DNA of 64,000 bases from Nepenthes gracilis (Eukaryota; Streptophyta; Magnoliopsida; Caryophyllales; Nepenthaceae): contig BSYO01000002.1 in the NCBI GenBank assembly GCA_033239525.1, positions 13,612,626 through 13,676,625 on the forward strand. Reading direction: 5' to 3'. The stretch's first letter is position 1. Every line of letters starts with the position of its first letter. The notes beneath the pieces are model-generated. The model was not told where the DNA came from, ran no database searches, and worked only from the letters and a program-made list of their open reading frames with translations. Below, piece by piece: positions 32,505-42,865 of the stretch. The position numbers and the translations under genes were made by a program.

Positions 32505-34330
32505 CTAGCCCTCGCAGGGGCCCTGAGGCGGAGCGGCTCCAGATGACTCTCCTAAAGAAGAAGGACCCGCCCCGCGGCTCGAAGTTCTCGGTTGACCTGA
32601 TGAACGAGGACCCGCTGAGGAACTTGGCACCAAAGACTCGGGAAATGGCTTGTCTCGGAGACCGCACATATCCTGAGGACGCACGGCACCCGCGTTACGG
32701 GGATCCAACACAGCAGTGGAAAACTGTCGATGCAGGACCCGCATCACCCGGCGGCACAGATGGATGCCATCCCATAACTTGGCCTCCAGCACAGGAGCCA
32801 TCTCAGCAATCTTCACCGAGGTCCTTTGCGTCCCTCCAGCTGAAGGATCCGTCCCGTCAGGAAACCATGTCGAACCTCTGAGAGCCTCAGGGCTTCCTCA
32901 GATGAAGCAAGTGCCGCACGAAGCCGCTGGATCTCTTCTTGGGCGGCCTTCAAGGACTCCGCCTCCCGTCGAGACCAAGCAATTTCACCCACCAGCCGGC
33001 TAAGGCCACCAATCAGATCCTGGAGCTGCAAAAAGAATCAAAGCCGTTTAAATACAGTTAGCAGAAATGGAGGCAAAGAATAAGGCAGCAAAATACCTGA
33101 GAAATGACAGGATCCTCAGTGGGGGCAATCTCCTCTGGGACCTCGGGCGCGAGTGGGCGCTCTGCGGGCTCCGCGAGAACGTCAAGAATGGCCTCGGAGG
33201 AAGGACCTTCAGGGGTGGGGGGCTCCGCTACCTCCGGGACCTTCAGGAAGAATGGCCTCCTCGCCGCCATGAAGGTCAAAGATCTCCCCTGCAGTAACAT
33301 CAACAGCAGTCTCCATCTCATGAGGTTCTACGACCTCATCCAAGGCTGCCTCCTCCAAGGCACCAAAGGCCGCAGGATCATCAGAAGGATGATCCGCAGA
33401 GACGGCAGAGGCCTCAGGACGGACCTCGATACTAGAAGGAGATGCTGCGACGACCTCGGGCTCCGCAGAAAGACCAGAAGTCAGCCCCGCGACCTTCCTG
33501 ACCACGGGGGCTATGACGCGGTCATCCTCTGAGGAAGACTCCCCAGCGACACTCGGCGGATCCCCAGAGACCTCAATCCGCGGGCTCTTGGGAGGCCGCT
33601 CAGAGGGCTCCTGAATCACAAGAGGATCCTCTCTTTTCCTCAGCTTCTTCTTCTTCTTCTTTTTCAAGCAAAGAATGGCGTAATCACCGGATGGCACCGG
33701 CCAACTTGGCTTTCGACTTTTCGAGACAGCGATGTTCTTCTTCCCGTCTTGGCGCCTGTGTTCGCCAAAGACTAAGTCCGTGACTTCCTGGCGGCCTCCC
33801 TCTCCTCATCGTAACATCGAGCCGTACTTGTTAGCGACGTTTCCCCACACGGAGGAGAGCTCCTAGTCCTCGGCCACCTTGAGGAAGAAAACTCCGTCCT
33901 TCCACCTTTGGTGGAATCTGGTTCCCACCTCGTCATCTCAAATAACTCGGGCGGGGGTCATGGCGATCCACTCGAGAGTCTGATTGAAGCGAAACATGAT
34001 CTTCACCATGACCGCCTCGAAGGTCTTGCTGTGGCAGCGTGCGAAGACGCACAAAGAAACCAAATACCTGATGGCATTGGGCTGAAGCTTCGCGAGTGGG
34101 ACAACCAACTCCTTCATCAGGCGGCGGAGCTCGGCAGGAATAGGGAAACGAAGTCCACCTTTGAGGTGAACTTCGTATACCGCAATGTAACCATTCGGCG
34201 GACTGCTCGCCCTCTCTACGGCTCCTGGAACCACCATCGAGTCAGACGCCGAGATGTTGTACTTCTCCCTGATCTGCTCGAGATCTTGCGAAGAAAGGGA
34301 AGACGCAATATCTTTAACACCGGGAGCCAT
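32505..34330 (-). pseudogene. Antisense accessory gene of the Tat element, copy 2
   Basis: ATG 34330 (MAPGVKDIAS). Exon 1 (34330-33097) carries the conserved domain VYEVHLKGGLRFPI, LVVPLAKLQPNAIRYLVSLCVF and MFRFNQTLEWIAMTP (matched to PF04195 by memory of the family). After a stop near 33938, a basic run KKKKKKKLRKRE and an acidic, proline-rich segment follow. The intron is 33096-33026 (71 nt). Exon 2 (33025-32505) is LQDLIGGLSRLVGEI followed by a strongly helical heptad-like stretch, then LEAKLWDGIHLCRRVMRVLHRQF. Frames change at least three times. The length, about 580 codons, and the order equal those of copy 1. Its position between pol and the 3' LTR, convergent to pol, is the same in all copies. 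Function unknown. Confidence 0.72.
33026..33096 (-). other. Predicted intron of the antisense gene, copy 2
   Basis: CAG-GTATTT donor at 33097/33096 and TTCTTTTTGCAG acceptor before CTCCAG at 33025. It is 71 nt, phase 0. Exon sequence on both sides aligns with copy 1 (DPVISQ/LQDLIGGL against DPLVSK/LQGLIRGL), while the intron sequences differ. Confidence 0.7.
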
Positions 34331-34429
34331 GGCAACAAGCAAGGAAGGCGAAAGCGTCGTGAAGGTTTTCGAAGAAAGTTAAGGGAAGAAAGAAGAAAAC
34401 ACAAGGAATAATGAGGATACGACGAAGGA

Positions 34430-34435
34430 TTTAAA
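34430..34435 (-). promoter_or_regulatory. TATA-like box of the antisense gene, copy 2
   Basis: Minus-strand TTCTTTAAATCCTTCG; TTTAAA lies exactly 100 nt before the antisense ATG, the same distance as in copy 1. Confidence 0.5.
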
Positions 34436-34715
34436 GAAATTTTTGAAAAGGTGAAAAGGCGCCCTCATCATGACCATTCCACGTGTCAACTCCCCATACG
34501 CAGTAGGCAAGTGCAGGCCTTCCCGAGGCAACGTCACATCAATCCCCTATCGCACTCAATGCTCCACGAGGAGGGGAAACGGTGGCGAAAGATAGGTTTC
34601 GTGATTCACGAGAAGACCTCGGACGTCTTTCACGCCAGCAGAAGACGAAGACCGCGGTCTATGACGGCGAAAAGATGCTTGCAAGGCATGTCAAACGGCC
34701 GAGTCCTCGAACCGC

Positions 34716-34731
34716 TTGACATGGGGGCTCG
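34716..34731 (+). other. Polypurine tract
   Basis: TTGACATGGGGGCTCG directly before the 3' LTR; CATGGGGGCT is shared with 15325-15333. Confidence 0.75.
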
Positions 34732-35483
34732 TGATGGGTCACGGAACCACAGGCCCAAAATTATGACGCAGCCCAAAAAGTCGCATAAAAAAGGGCTGGC
34801 CCAAAAGGCCCATAAACCCGACCAAATTTAAACGGCTGGCTCGTTTCCGAGCGTTTAGCCGCCCGGACGGACGCCGAGACCCATTTGGGACTCCACCAAA
34901 AGACCAAAATAACCAGATGCCAGAGCAACCAACGGCTCCCGACAAGCCGTACTGCGCAGCCATGCGCCTCGGGAAGGCCAGATTCGCAGACCGTCCATGT
35001 GTCCCCGGCCCGCATCCACAAATGGTGGCGATGGTGGCGGATAACCCGACGTGCGGCGCCACGTGTCGTCTTCCTCACGGCATCACATTCTCTATAAATA
35101 CCCAACTTCAACGGGCCAAGAAGGACCTTTGGCTTCCGGATCTTCCTAACTTGACTCTAGCAAAACCCTTCAGAGAAGAGAGAAAGGAGATAAGTTGTAT
35201 TTCTTGCGTTGTAACATCCTGAGGGACGTAATTTCCTGGCATTCATCGTTGTACTTTCTCTTCATCATAGTGAAATTTCTCGGATCGCTCGTCCACCACC
35301 GTGGTTTTCACCCTTCGCCGATTGAGGGTTTCCACGTAAAGTGAAGTGTTCATCCACTACCCCCGTGCTTTTCTCTTCACTCGACTTCTACTCACTTTGT
35401 GTTGCTCCAATCTGTCCGTCCGCGTGCTCAGAAATCCGCCTCGCTTTCGATTTAACACACGGTCGAGTTAACCGAACGCAACA
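34732..35483 (+). repeat. 3' LTR of the complete Tat element
   Basis: It runs from TGATGGGTCA to ACGCAACA (752 bp) and is followed by the CATAT duplication. It carries the same TATA box and downstream sequence as the 5' LTR, with several short deletions. Confidence 0.9.
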
Positions 35484-35488
35484 CATAT
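35484..35488. other. Target-site duplication (right copy)
   Basis: CATAT, equal to 26018-26022. Confidence 0.85.
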
Positions 35489-38019
35489 TATTATTTTTAT
35501 GTGACATCACATGTTATAATTAAGTACCTATTAACTAAATAATATATATGATCTATAGATAATGATTAAATATATTCTTCATTAAATGACTTCTGAGGGC
35601 ATAATATCCAACACAAGGGCACCCACCAAGGCCAAACCTCCGGCATGCATCCAACAGTAGTCGGGTCTTCCGGGGGGGGGGTCTCTCTCGTTGTGGAACC
35701 GGTGAAAATAGCTTGGTGGCCGTGTGTTAAATTCAGGAGATTAATAATTATAAAATAATAAATAATTACATAATAAAATATAAAATTTATATGAAAAACC
35801 TTGGAATAAAAAAAAAACAAAGAATACTGATTTCACTATTTTTGACAAATATGGTTATAAAAAGTGAGATGATTATAAATTACATTTTTAAAACTACAAC
35901 AAAAATCCTATTCAAATTGTGTTTTTAAAATCACATCCAAAACATTAAAGCAAACCAAAACAAAAATTCAAATGAGGACAATTGTTTGATTCTATTCACT
36001 GAAAAAAACATTAAAATTAATCTTTAATGCTGGTTCTTACATATTTGCTTTTCTTAAAATTCAATAAAATTGTATTGTTATTATTTTAATTTTAGAGTTT
36101 TTTTTTTTTTAAAAAAAAAAAAACTCATTTATTTGATTCTATTATAAACATAAATATTTTATTAAGTTGATGTTTATTTATAATTGCTTATAATTTTTTA
36201 GTAATCTAACAAATGAGGACAATTGTTAATTGGGAAAATACATGATAAATTTACTTACTATATCTATAATAATTTATTTAATCAAACTCATTTATGATTG
36301 TTTAGTCCATAACTACTAAAAGTCCCAAAAACTTACGTAACATATACTAAAAAATCATACACTGAATGTAATTTTTATTTATAGTATATTATATAATATG
36401 ATATACATTTATATATTTTATACATTTATTATACATATTTGATGTTAAACTATTAACCGTCACTCTATTAAAAATATGAACTAAGTTTATTTGAGTTTAA
36501 TATAATAAACTAGTGAGTTAAATTCAATTTTAATTTATCTTTATGAAATGAATTATTCAAGTTTAAATTTTACTAATACTTAACTTTTTTATGGTCTCAC
36601 ATATATCTTAATTGTAAATAAATCAAATATATATATATATTAAGGGCATATTATTTTTTATAAAGATGAACTTGTAAATTATTATAGTATAATTAACTTA
36701 ATTTTAATTTTTTATCAAATTAATAATGAATAATATTTTATTAAGTCATAAAATTATTAAATGATAACATAAATTTTATTATTATTAAATAACCTAAACG
36801 ATGATTAAATTATCATACTTCTAACTTTTAACATTAATAATTATAATTATGTTTTAAATATATCAGTATAATTTATATCAATTTTATAATTCAAATAAAT
36901 TATTAGATAACTCAAACAAAAATTTAAAAAATACAAATAAATTTATTATAAGTTGGATCAAATCTTCATTATGTATTAAATACATATTTATATTTTTAAA
37001 CTTATAAAATAATAATTTTATAATCACATATTAAAATCAAAACTTATATCAGTAATTGAGTAGAAAAATGGGAAAAATTTTTACTTTTACTTTATGACAA
37101 CGAAAAAGTTTTAAAATCAAAATTCAGTGGAACGTTTAAAAATTTTAAAAACTTCAGTATTCCAATTTTTGACTAGAAAAATGGGAAAAATTGATCATAT
37201 TTTTTAAAAAAATTTCTCTAAAATGTTTAGAAAATACTTTAAAGTTTTCACTTATTGAGTAGGCCCCAATATAAATGTTTGATAATAGCCAAACGAATAG
37301 ATAATGTTACCATACTTGTTTGATAAAAGCTAACACCAACCGCTGTGAAAGCACGAATTTAAAATTTTTAATGGCTTGTTATTATACTTGTTAAAGTTTG
37401 TAACTATATAATTAAAAGAAATAACTAACAACAGCTTAACAAAATATATTTTTTGGTGTTTTGTAGAGATAAAAACAATCAAATAGCAAACAACCACAAG
37501 CAATAACAAGAATTTTCCAAACAATCAATATGGTAGACACATTATTATAAGGACTCATGGACCATCACGTTATCTGGGTTAATTAAAGAGTCGGACCCTC
37601 TTGCCGTATTAGTTTTGACTCGGCTAATTGACAGTTGAAGAAGGCTACCCAATGGAGCCCATTTCTGGTCCATCCCCTAGTCGGCTTGCAATGACTTATG
37701 TTTTTCGTGAAAGCAGCCGGGTGGTCCATCAATAACCAATGGGTTCAGGGTTAGGACTCGTGATTCTGACCTTCAGAGCTAATCCTTTTTTAAGTAGGTA
37801 AATGTCAAAAGAAAAAAATTTTAAGATTCTAACTCATCTATAGAACTTATAAACATATGGCAATATTTTTATTAAGAAATAATAATGTAACATATGACAA
37901 ATAATTTGGTAAAAGTGGATTACATAAGGTGAAAGGTAACATACTGAAGCTGTAATTATATTCAACAACCATGTAACAAAAATGCATTAGATGGAGAGTC
38001 ATTTCTGTGGCTGGCATAG

Positions 38020-38052
<33 letters not shown>
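38020..38052. repeat. Compound microsatellite (TA)n(TG)n
   Basis: Uninterrupted TATATA passing into TGTGTG. Confidence 0.95.
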
Positions 38053-39089
38053 CAAAATAATAAAAGAAATATCTGTATATTTTAGACCTGAATTAATTTT
38101 ATAATCAACTATATTCTCATACCTAATTTTGAATAAATTCAAGTATGTAAATTGGGTAATTTGATTCTTACTTTTAATTTAAGGTAATTTTATTTTATAG
38201 TCCAATCTTTGGGTCCATATTTTTGGGGGTAAGTGTAGCATAACACTGTTTTTGTACGTGACATAAAACTGGAGAAAATTCAAGTTGATAAATTTAATTT
38301 AATGCTGTAAGTGTCGAATAAGACAATCTCAGAATTAGCTTGGGAGGATATAGTTAGGTTAAAAAATATGAAAATAATTTTGGAAAAAGGTACTTTGTGG
38401 TTTTCATAAATAGACCTGAGAATTGTATGGATGCTTAATTAATGGGGTTTGCTAAGTAACTGAAATTGCTTTGCATATACTGTTTGGGAAGCTAATTTGG
38501 ACCTTTCTACTTGTGGTTTTCACATAGCGATGACATACCAAACCTTAAAAAGAGGTGCATGCATAGTAGTTGAAATAAAAATAATAAAGATGTAAATTCT
38601 ATTAAATGTGATCAATTATATAAATTTTATTTCTATCATTTTATTAGATTAAGTATGATATCTATAATAACAAAAATAATAAAATTAGAAATTTTTCTCT
38701 CTATTTCTTCCCATCTTTATGTTAATCGCTACTATAACTTACTCTTTTAGATTGTTCAAGAGATGTTTAGCTGTTATCGAAGGAAGATTGGCTTCCTTAT
38801 CATATCATATTCTGTTTATTAAATCACCAATTTTTTTTATAAAAAATATATATTGCTATCATTTATTTTAATATCATTTTTATTATATACAAAAATGTTA
38901 CCCTTCTTTACATTTATATATATATTTTTTGCATCATGCGTGTATTAACATTTGCCTCAAAATATTATTAATTTAACTCAATTTTGTACATGGCCTAAGA
39001 TTAATATCAAATTAAGAACCGGGTACGAATGTAAATTCAAAGTTAAGATCTTTTTAAGTATTCTTGCAAAGATTCATCATATAATCCCC

Positions 39090-39138
39090 CACACACACAC
39101 ACACAAGGGGGGGGAGAGAGAGAGAGAGAGAGAGAGAG
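39090..39138. repeat. Compound microsatellite (CA)n-G8-(GA)n
   Basis: A CACACA run, eight G, then a GAGAGA run. Confidence 0.95.
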
Positions 39139-40035
39139 CAAAAACTTACCATAATTAATGGGGTTACCTAATTAAGATAGAGTGAATTATTGATAGCTCT
39201 ATTTATGTAGCTAGCAGATGGATATGATAGCACACCCACCAGGACTTGCTAATTGATTGTATACTCAGTGAAATGGTGATGTTAATTGATCGTTCGAACA
39301 CACAAGAGGGAGAGTGTTTGATTTCGTGGGGTATGAAATCTAAATCAGTGAAGAAAACTAATAATTAATCAGAATTTATTATCATCTCTCTCTCTCTCTA
39401 TAGCTTTTGCTTGTAAATACGTACATGTTAAATATTTCTTTTTAATTGACAAGCCATCCGTAGTCATCCATGGAGTCACAGAAGGCTTGACGGGCTACCC
39501 TTAATATTTGAAGCCGTAGCTACAAAGCAATTGCATCTACCTGGGCAGCCGGTTGCAGGTTAGTTATCCTTCTTAATTTCTCAAAGGACAAATTAAGCTA
39601 TATGTAGTTGAGTTTTAATGACTGCCCAAATTGTGTGTGTATATATATCGTTACTATTCTAACTATAAACGTTAATATTTTAAGGTTATCATTTACAGCC
39701 ATAGTAAAATAAATAAAACGGCTACTTAGCCCTACTGTTTTTACATAGATAATTAGATCAAAATTCAAGGGCGGCTATTTACAAATATGAAAGTAATAAA
39801 AATAGTCACTTTGTATTTTTTTTAAAATATTAATATCTATTTGATAGCAAACTTAATATGAAAAAATTAGTTTCTTAATGTTCAAATTTCGCATATTAAA
39901 GCTTTTTAATCTAATGGGTGGGGGATACATAACAGCTCCCATGACACGAGAGCAAACAAGCCTTAAATTCAAATTGGACCGATTTTTATCGAAGGACGGT
40001 AGCATAACACCCACCAAAGCATCGTAAACCACCAA

Positions 40036-40048
40036 AAATAAATAAATA

Positions 40049-40087
<39 letters not shown>
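40036..40087. repeat. Microsatellite (AATA)n(TAA)n
   Basis: Three AATA units followed by about twelve TAA units, roughly 700 bp upstream of the MYB start codon. Confidence 0.95.
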
Positions 40088-40521
40088 CCAGGTAAATAAA
40101 CTAAACTCAAATTTCCTTTATGCCCTTGGCTACTGGGTGCGTGCCCTAATCAATTAGGATTTCAATCTCTATTATAGGAGCTCCATCTATTTAAAGATGG
40201 GGCCTTTTCTTTCCCAAAATTAAACAATTTATTTTTAAATAAATTATTATTATTTAATAATTAATTTTAATTAAAATTTAACTTTATTAAATAGCTAAAT
40301 TATATTATTTATTTAAAATTTAAAAAAATTAGGCTCCATTTCTTTAAAAAATGAAACCCCTTTAAAATGGAAGGACATACCCGTAAAGAAGTTGAACTAA
40401 TGTAGTCCCCTTGACTTGATATATGACTCAAAACCATGGCTGAAAATGGGAATAGTTGATTAGGGTTGATACGAGAAGTTAACTAGAAATAAAGGCTAGC
40501 ACATAAATATAAATATAATTT

Positions 40522-40530
40522 TATATAAAT
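40522..40530 (+). promoter_or_regulatory. Candidate TATA box of the MYB gene
   Basis: TATATAAAT about 260 bp before the start codon, in an AT-rich block that ends shortly afterwards. No ATG occurs between about 40560 and 40785, which fits a 5' UTR of roughly 200-230 nt. AT-richness makes the exact box uncertain. Confidence 0.4.
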
Positions 40531-40638
40531 ATATAAATATTATTATTCAGCAAATAAAATAAAAAATTGGGGGGAAATCTGTATCGTGTAAAACCAACAA
40601 AAGTGACTGCTCATCCACACCCCCTTCCTGCAAAGCCA

Positions 40639-40645
40639 ACCTACT
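40639..40645 (+). promoter_or_regulatory. Single ACCTACT element (secondary-wall MYB site consensus)
   Basis: It matches ACC(A/T)A(A/C)(T/C), the consensus bound by MYB46/MYB83-type regulators, 140 bp before the ATG. Genes of the MYB52/54 type are known targets of that network in Arabidopsis. One 7-mer is weak evidence. Confidence 0.2.
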
Positions 40646-40784
40646 TTACCTGTTCTTAATTCCTTTCTGCTGCTCCTTTAAGATCTTGCTCTGAACTTTG
40701 TCTTCGATTTCAAAGATCGCCCAGATCAATAAAGCCGCTTCCCGGTCACACCAGCAAAAGATCGAAGGACGAGGGGTATTAAAA

Positions 40785-41051
40785 ATGGCGGATTCAGGAG
40801 CGGCTTCAAGCGATCGTGAGGTGCGATCTTGCTCAAGAGGACACTGGAGGCCAGCTGAAGATGAGAAACTTCGACGGCTAGTTCAGCAGTGTGGCCCGCA
40901 GAATTGGAATTCTATTGCAGAAAAGCTTCAAGGAAGATCAGGTTTGATATATACGATTCCTCCTCTTTCTTGTGACTTTCCATGTGAGATTATGGAAATA
41001 TACTGTTTCAGTTTCTCAATTTTTTTTGATTTGAATTGTTTTCCGAATACT

Positions 41052-41090
<39 letters not shown>

Positions 41091-42553
41091 TTTTTTTTTT
41101 TTTTTTTTGGAGAAGGATAAAGATGATGCAGATAAATTTTTCTGTTTTTGGATTTTTTTAGCTGATCCAAAGTGGAAGAGAGAAGGAATTTACTTTCGTA
41201 GGTTACAAGGATCAGTTAAACATCATTGTATTACCTAAATCAAGAGTTTCTTTCGCTCAGCTAGGCACGACTTACAGTATTATTGAAATAATTTCTATTG
41301 AAAACATTTATAAATTTTCATAGATTTTTTGTTAAAGCAAACTTATTAAAAAGTGCTTACAAATTATTCTGAACTTTTTAACAAGCTTTAATTTAGAACT
41401 CTATATCAATGATAATTTTCTTTTCCAAAAATACTTCTCAAAAAAACAAATCTTGTATTAAGTTCAAGATTACATTGATGCTCTCACTAAATTATGAACG
41501 TGGATGCGATTTTTAACTGATGCAGATCTGTTACTTTCCAGTGAACGGAGATCAAACCTATTTTATTTTTACGTTTATATCTGAGACATCCTTTCCTTTG
41601 TCACTCTATTTTTTTATTTAAGGAAGAGAACTCTACATATAAAAAAGAGTCTTCTGAAATTAGATTGTTTGATTTCAAGTTGAATTCTATCAAATAATTT
41701 CAGACAAGGTGGTATTATTTTAAAATATCATGAAACAGTTAACTCCCCTCACACCCTCTCCGGGCATATATCTAAATAGAATTAAAATCATTTGAGATTG
41801 ATGGTTTTACTTAATTAGGGGGAAATGATTGTGTTTTTAAGAGTGAAAAAATGAATGTGATTTTCAGGGAAAAGTTGCAGGTTGAGATGGTTCAATCAAC
41901 TCAATCCGCGAATCAACAGAAAACCCTTCACGGAGGAAGAAGAAGAGAGGCTTCTTCTAGCTCATCGCATCCATGGCAACAAATGGGCACTCATCTCGCG
42001 GCTCTTTCCCGGGCGAACTGATAACGCCGTCAAGAATCATTGGCATGTCATCATGGCAAGAAAGCAAAGACAGCAGTCCAAATCATGCACTAAAAAGGCC
42101 CAAAAGACTCATCAACCACACGAACAATTTTCTTGCCTTGCAAGCAACTCGAAATCTCAAGAAAATTACTTCCCAAAAACCTCAACTTCTCCCTCAATGA
42201 CACCTTCTTGGAGTACTTTCATGGAGTTGAACAACTCGTCCTTGTCGGATCGAAGTATTATCAGCAGCAGCTTAGCCACTGACCAACGTTTCTTTCGTCG
42301 TTACCTATCGAGTTCTACTTCTGGTAGTGTGCATGAAAATTACAGAAGCTTGGGATCCATTAGGGTTCCTAGTTACAGGATAATTGTTCCAAGTCAATTA
42401 GGGTTTAGAAGTGAAGAAGAAGAAGGAGGCATGATGACTATCACAAGGCATGCAGGCGCCAGTTCAATCCAGCAAGAGCAAGAAGAAGAATCCTTCAAAA
42501 GGAAAGAAATTCCATTCATTGATTTCCTTGGGTTGGGATCTCTTCTTCATTAA
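40785..42553 (+). CDS. R2R3-MYB transcription factor, subgroup 21 (MYB52/54/56-like)
   Basis: Nuclear DNA-binding regulator. The model is join(40785..40941, 41868..42553), 280 aa. ATG 40785 is the first ATG after the 5' UTR, and the preceding open frame has no ATG. R2 is residues 17-66 with tryptophans W21, W41 and W60. R3 is residues 69-117 with the usual F73 in place of the first tryptophan, then W92 and W111. The recognition helices are [13 protein letters not shown] and [33 protein letters not shown] at the N-terminus, [12 protein letters not shown] in R3 and the C-terminal PFIDFLG motif (268-274) are typical of subgroup 21, whose members act in secondary-wall formation, boundary development and seed size. 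The bHLH-binding signature of R3 is absent. The intron (GT-AG, 926 bp) splits the RSG/KSC codon in phase 1, the classical first MYB intron; the classical second intron is missing. No stop or frameshift: likely functional. Which member it is cannot be told from this window. Confidence 0.93.
40942..41867 (+). other. Intron of the MYB gene
   Basis: It starts GTTTGATATA and ends GATTTTCAG. It contains a (CT)n microsatellite (41055-41087) followed by a T-run (41089-41109). Confidence 0.9.
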
Positions 42554-42859
42554 TGAACACAACTCCCTCAACTTTTAGTTCTGTAGCTAACTCTAATCTT
42601 ATTCCTTATCAAGAAAGCTCTACTTATATAAATTATGGATTATTTATAGGAACTTTTTCCGTACATGTTAAAAGGGTATATGTAATTAACGACTGGCTTT
42701 CTACATTAATGGTGCATGAACCACGAATTAGATGATTTAGTTTTATGTTATAGATACCCTTTTCTTCAGGTATTACTGTTTCTTTCACCATGAGCATTCT
42801 AATTTATGAGTTAGAAATTTCAATTGAAGTAATGTAGTTATCATTATATAATTTAGGTT

Positions 42860-42865
42860 AATAAA
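42860..42865 (+). terminator. Candidate poly(A) signal of the MYB gene
   Basis: AATAAA about 310 nt after the stop codon. AT-rich surroundings make it only a candidate. Confidence 0.3.

Larger units (their letters stand above)
26023..35483 (+). mobile_element. Complete but defective Tat-lineage Ty3/gypsy retrotransposon (about 9.5 kb)
   Basis: The order is LTR - PBS - gag - protease - RT - RNase H - second (archaeal-type) RNase H - integrase - tandem repeat - antisense gene - polypurine tract - LTR, flanked by CATAT. The doubled RNase H and the extra region after pol are hallmarks of the Tat lineage (known). Frameshifts in gag, protease, RNase H and integrase and an early TAG in gag make it non-autonomous. 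The two LTRs differ by several indels (790 against 752 bp), so the insertion is not recent. Confidence 0.92.
35489..40520. other. AT-rich intergenic region upstream of the MYB gene
   Basis: No gene was recognised. It contains several simple repeats: a T13/A13 block (36098-36123), a TA/TG block (38020-38052), CA-G-GA blocks (39090-39138) and TAA repeats (40036-40087). A nine-G run lies at about 35671-35680 inside a GC-richer island (35590-35720) of unknown origin. Long-range enhancers of the MYB gene could lie here, but nothing specific is visible. Confidence 0.5.

Noticed and set aside
35566..35820. Minus-strand open frame of 84 codons
   Set aside because: It spans a nine-G homopolymer and AT-rich low-complexity sequence; the GC island is unexplained but shows no protein signature.
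40160..40380. MITE upstream of the MYB gene
   Set aside because: 'CTCCATCTATTTAAAGATGGGG' and 'CTCCATTTCTTTAAAAAATG' look alike, but they are in direct rather than inverted orientation and no target-site duplication is visible.
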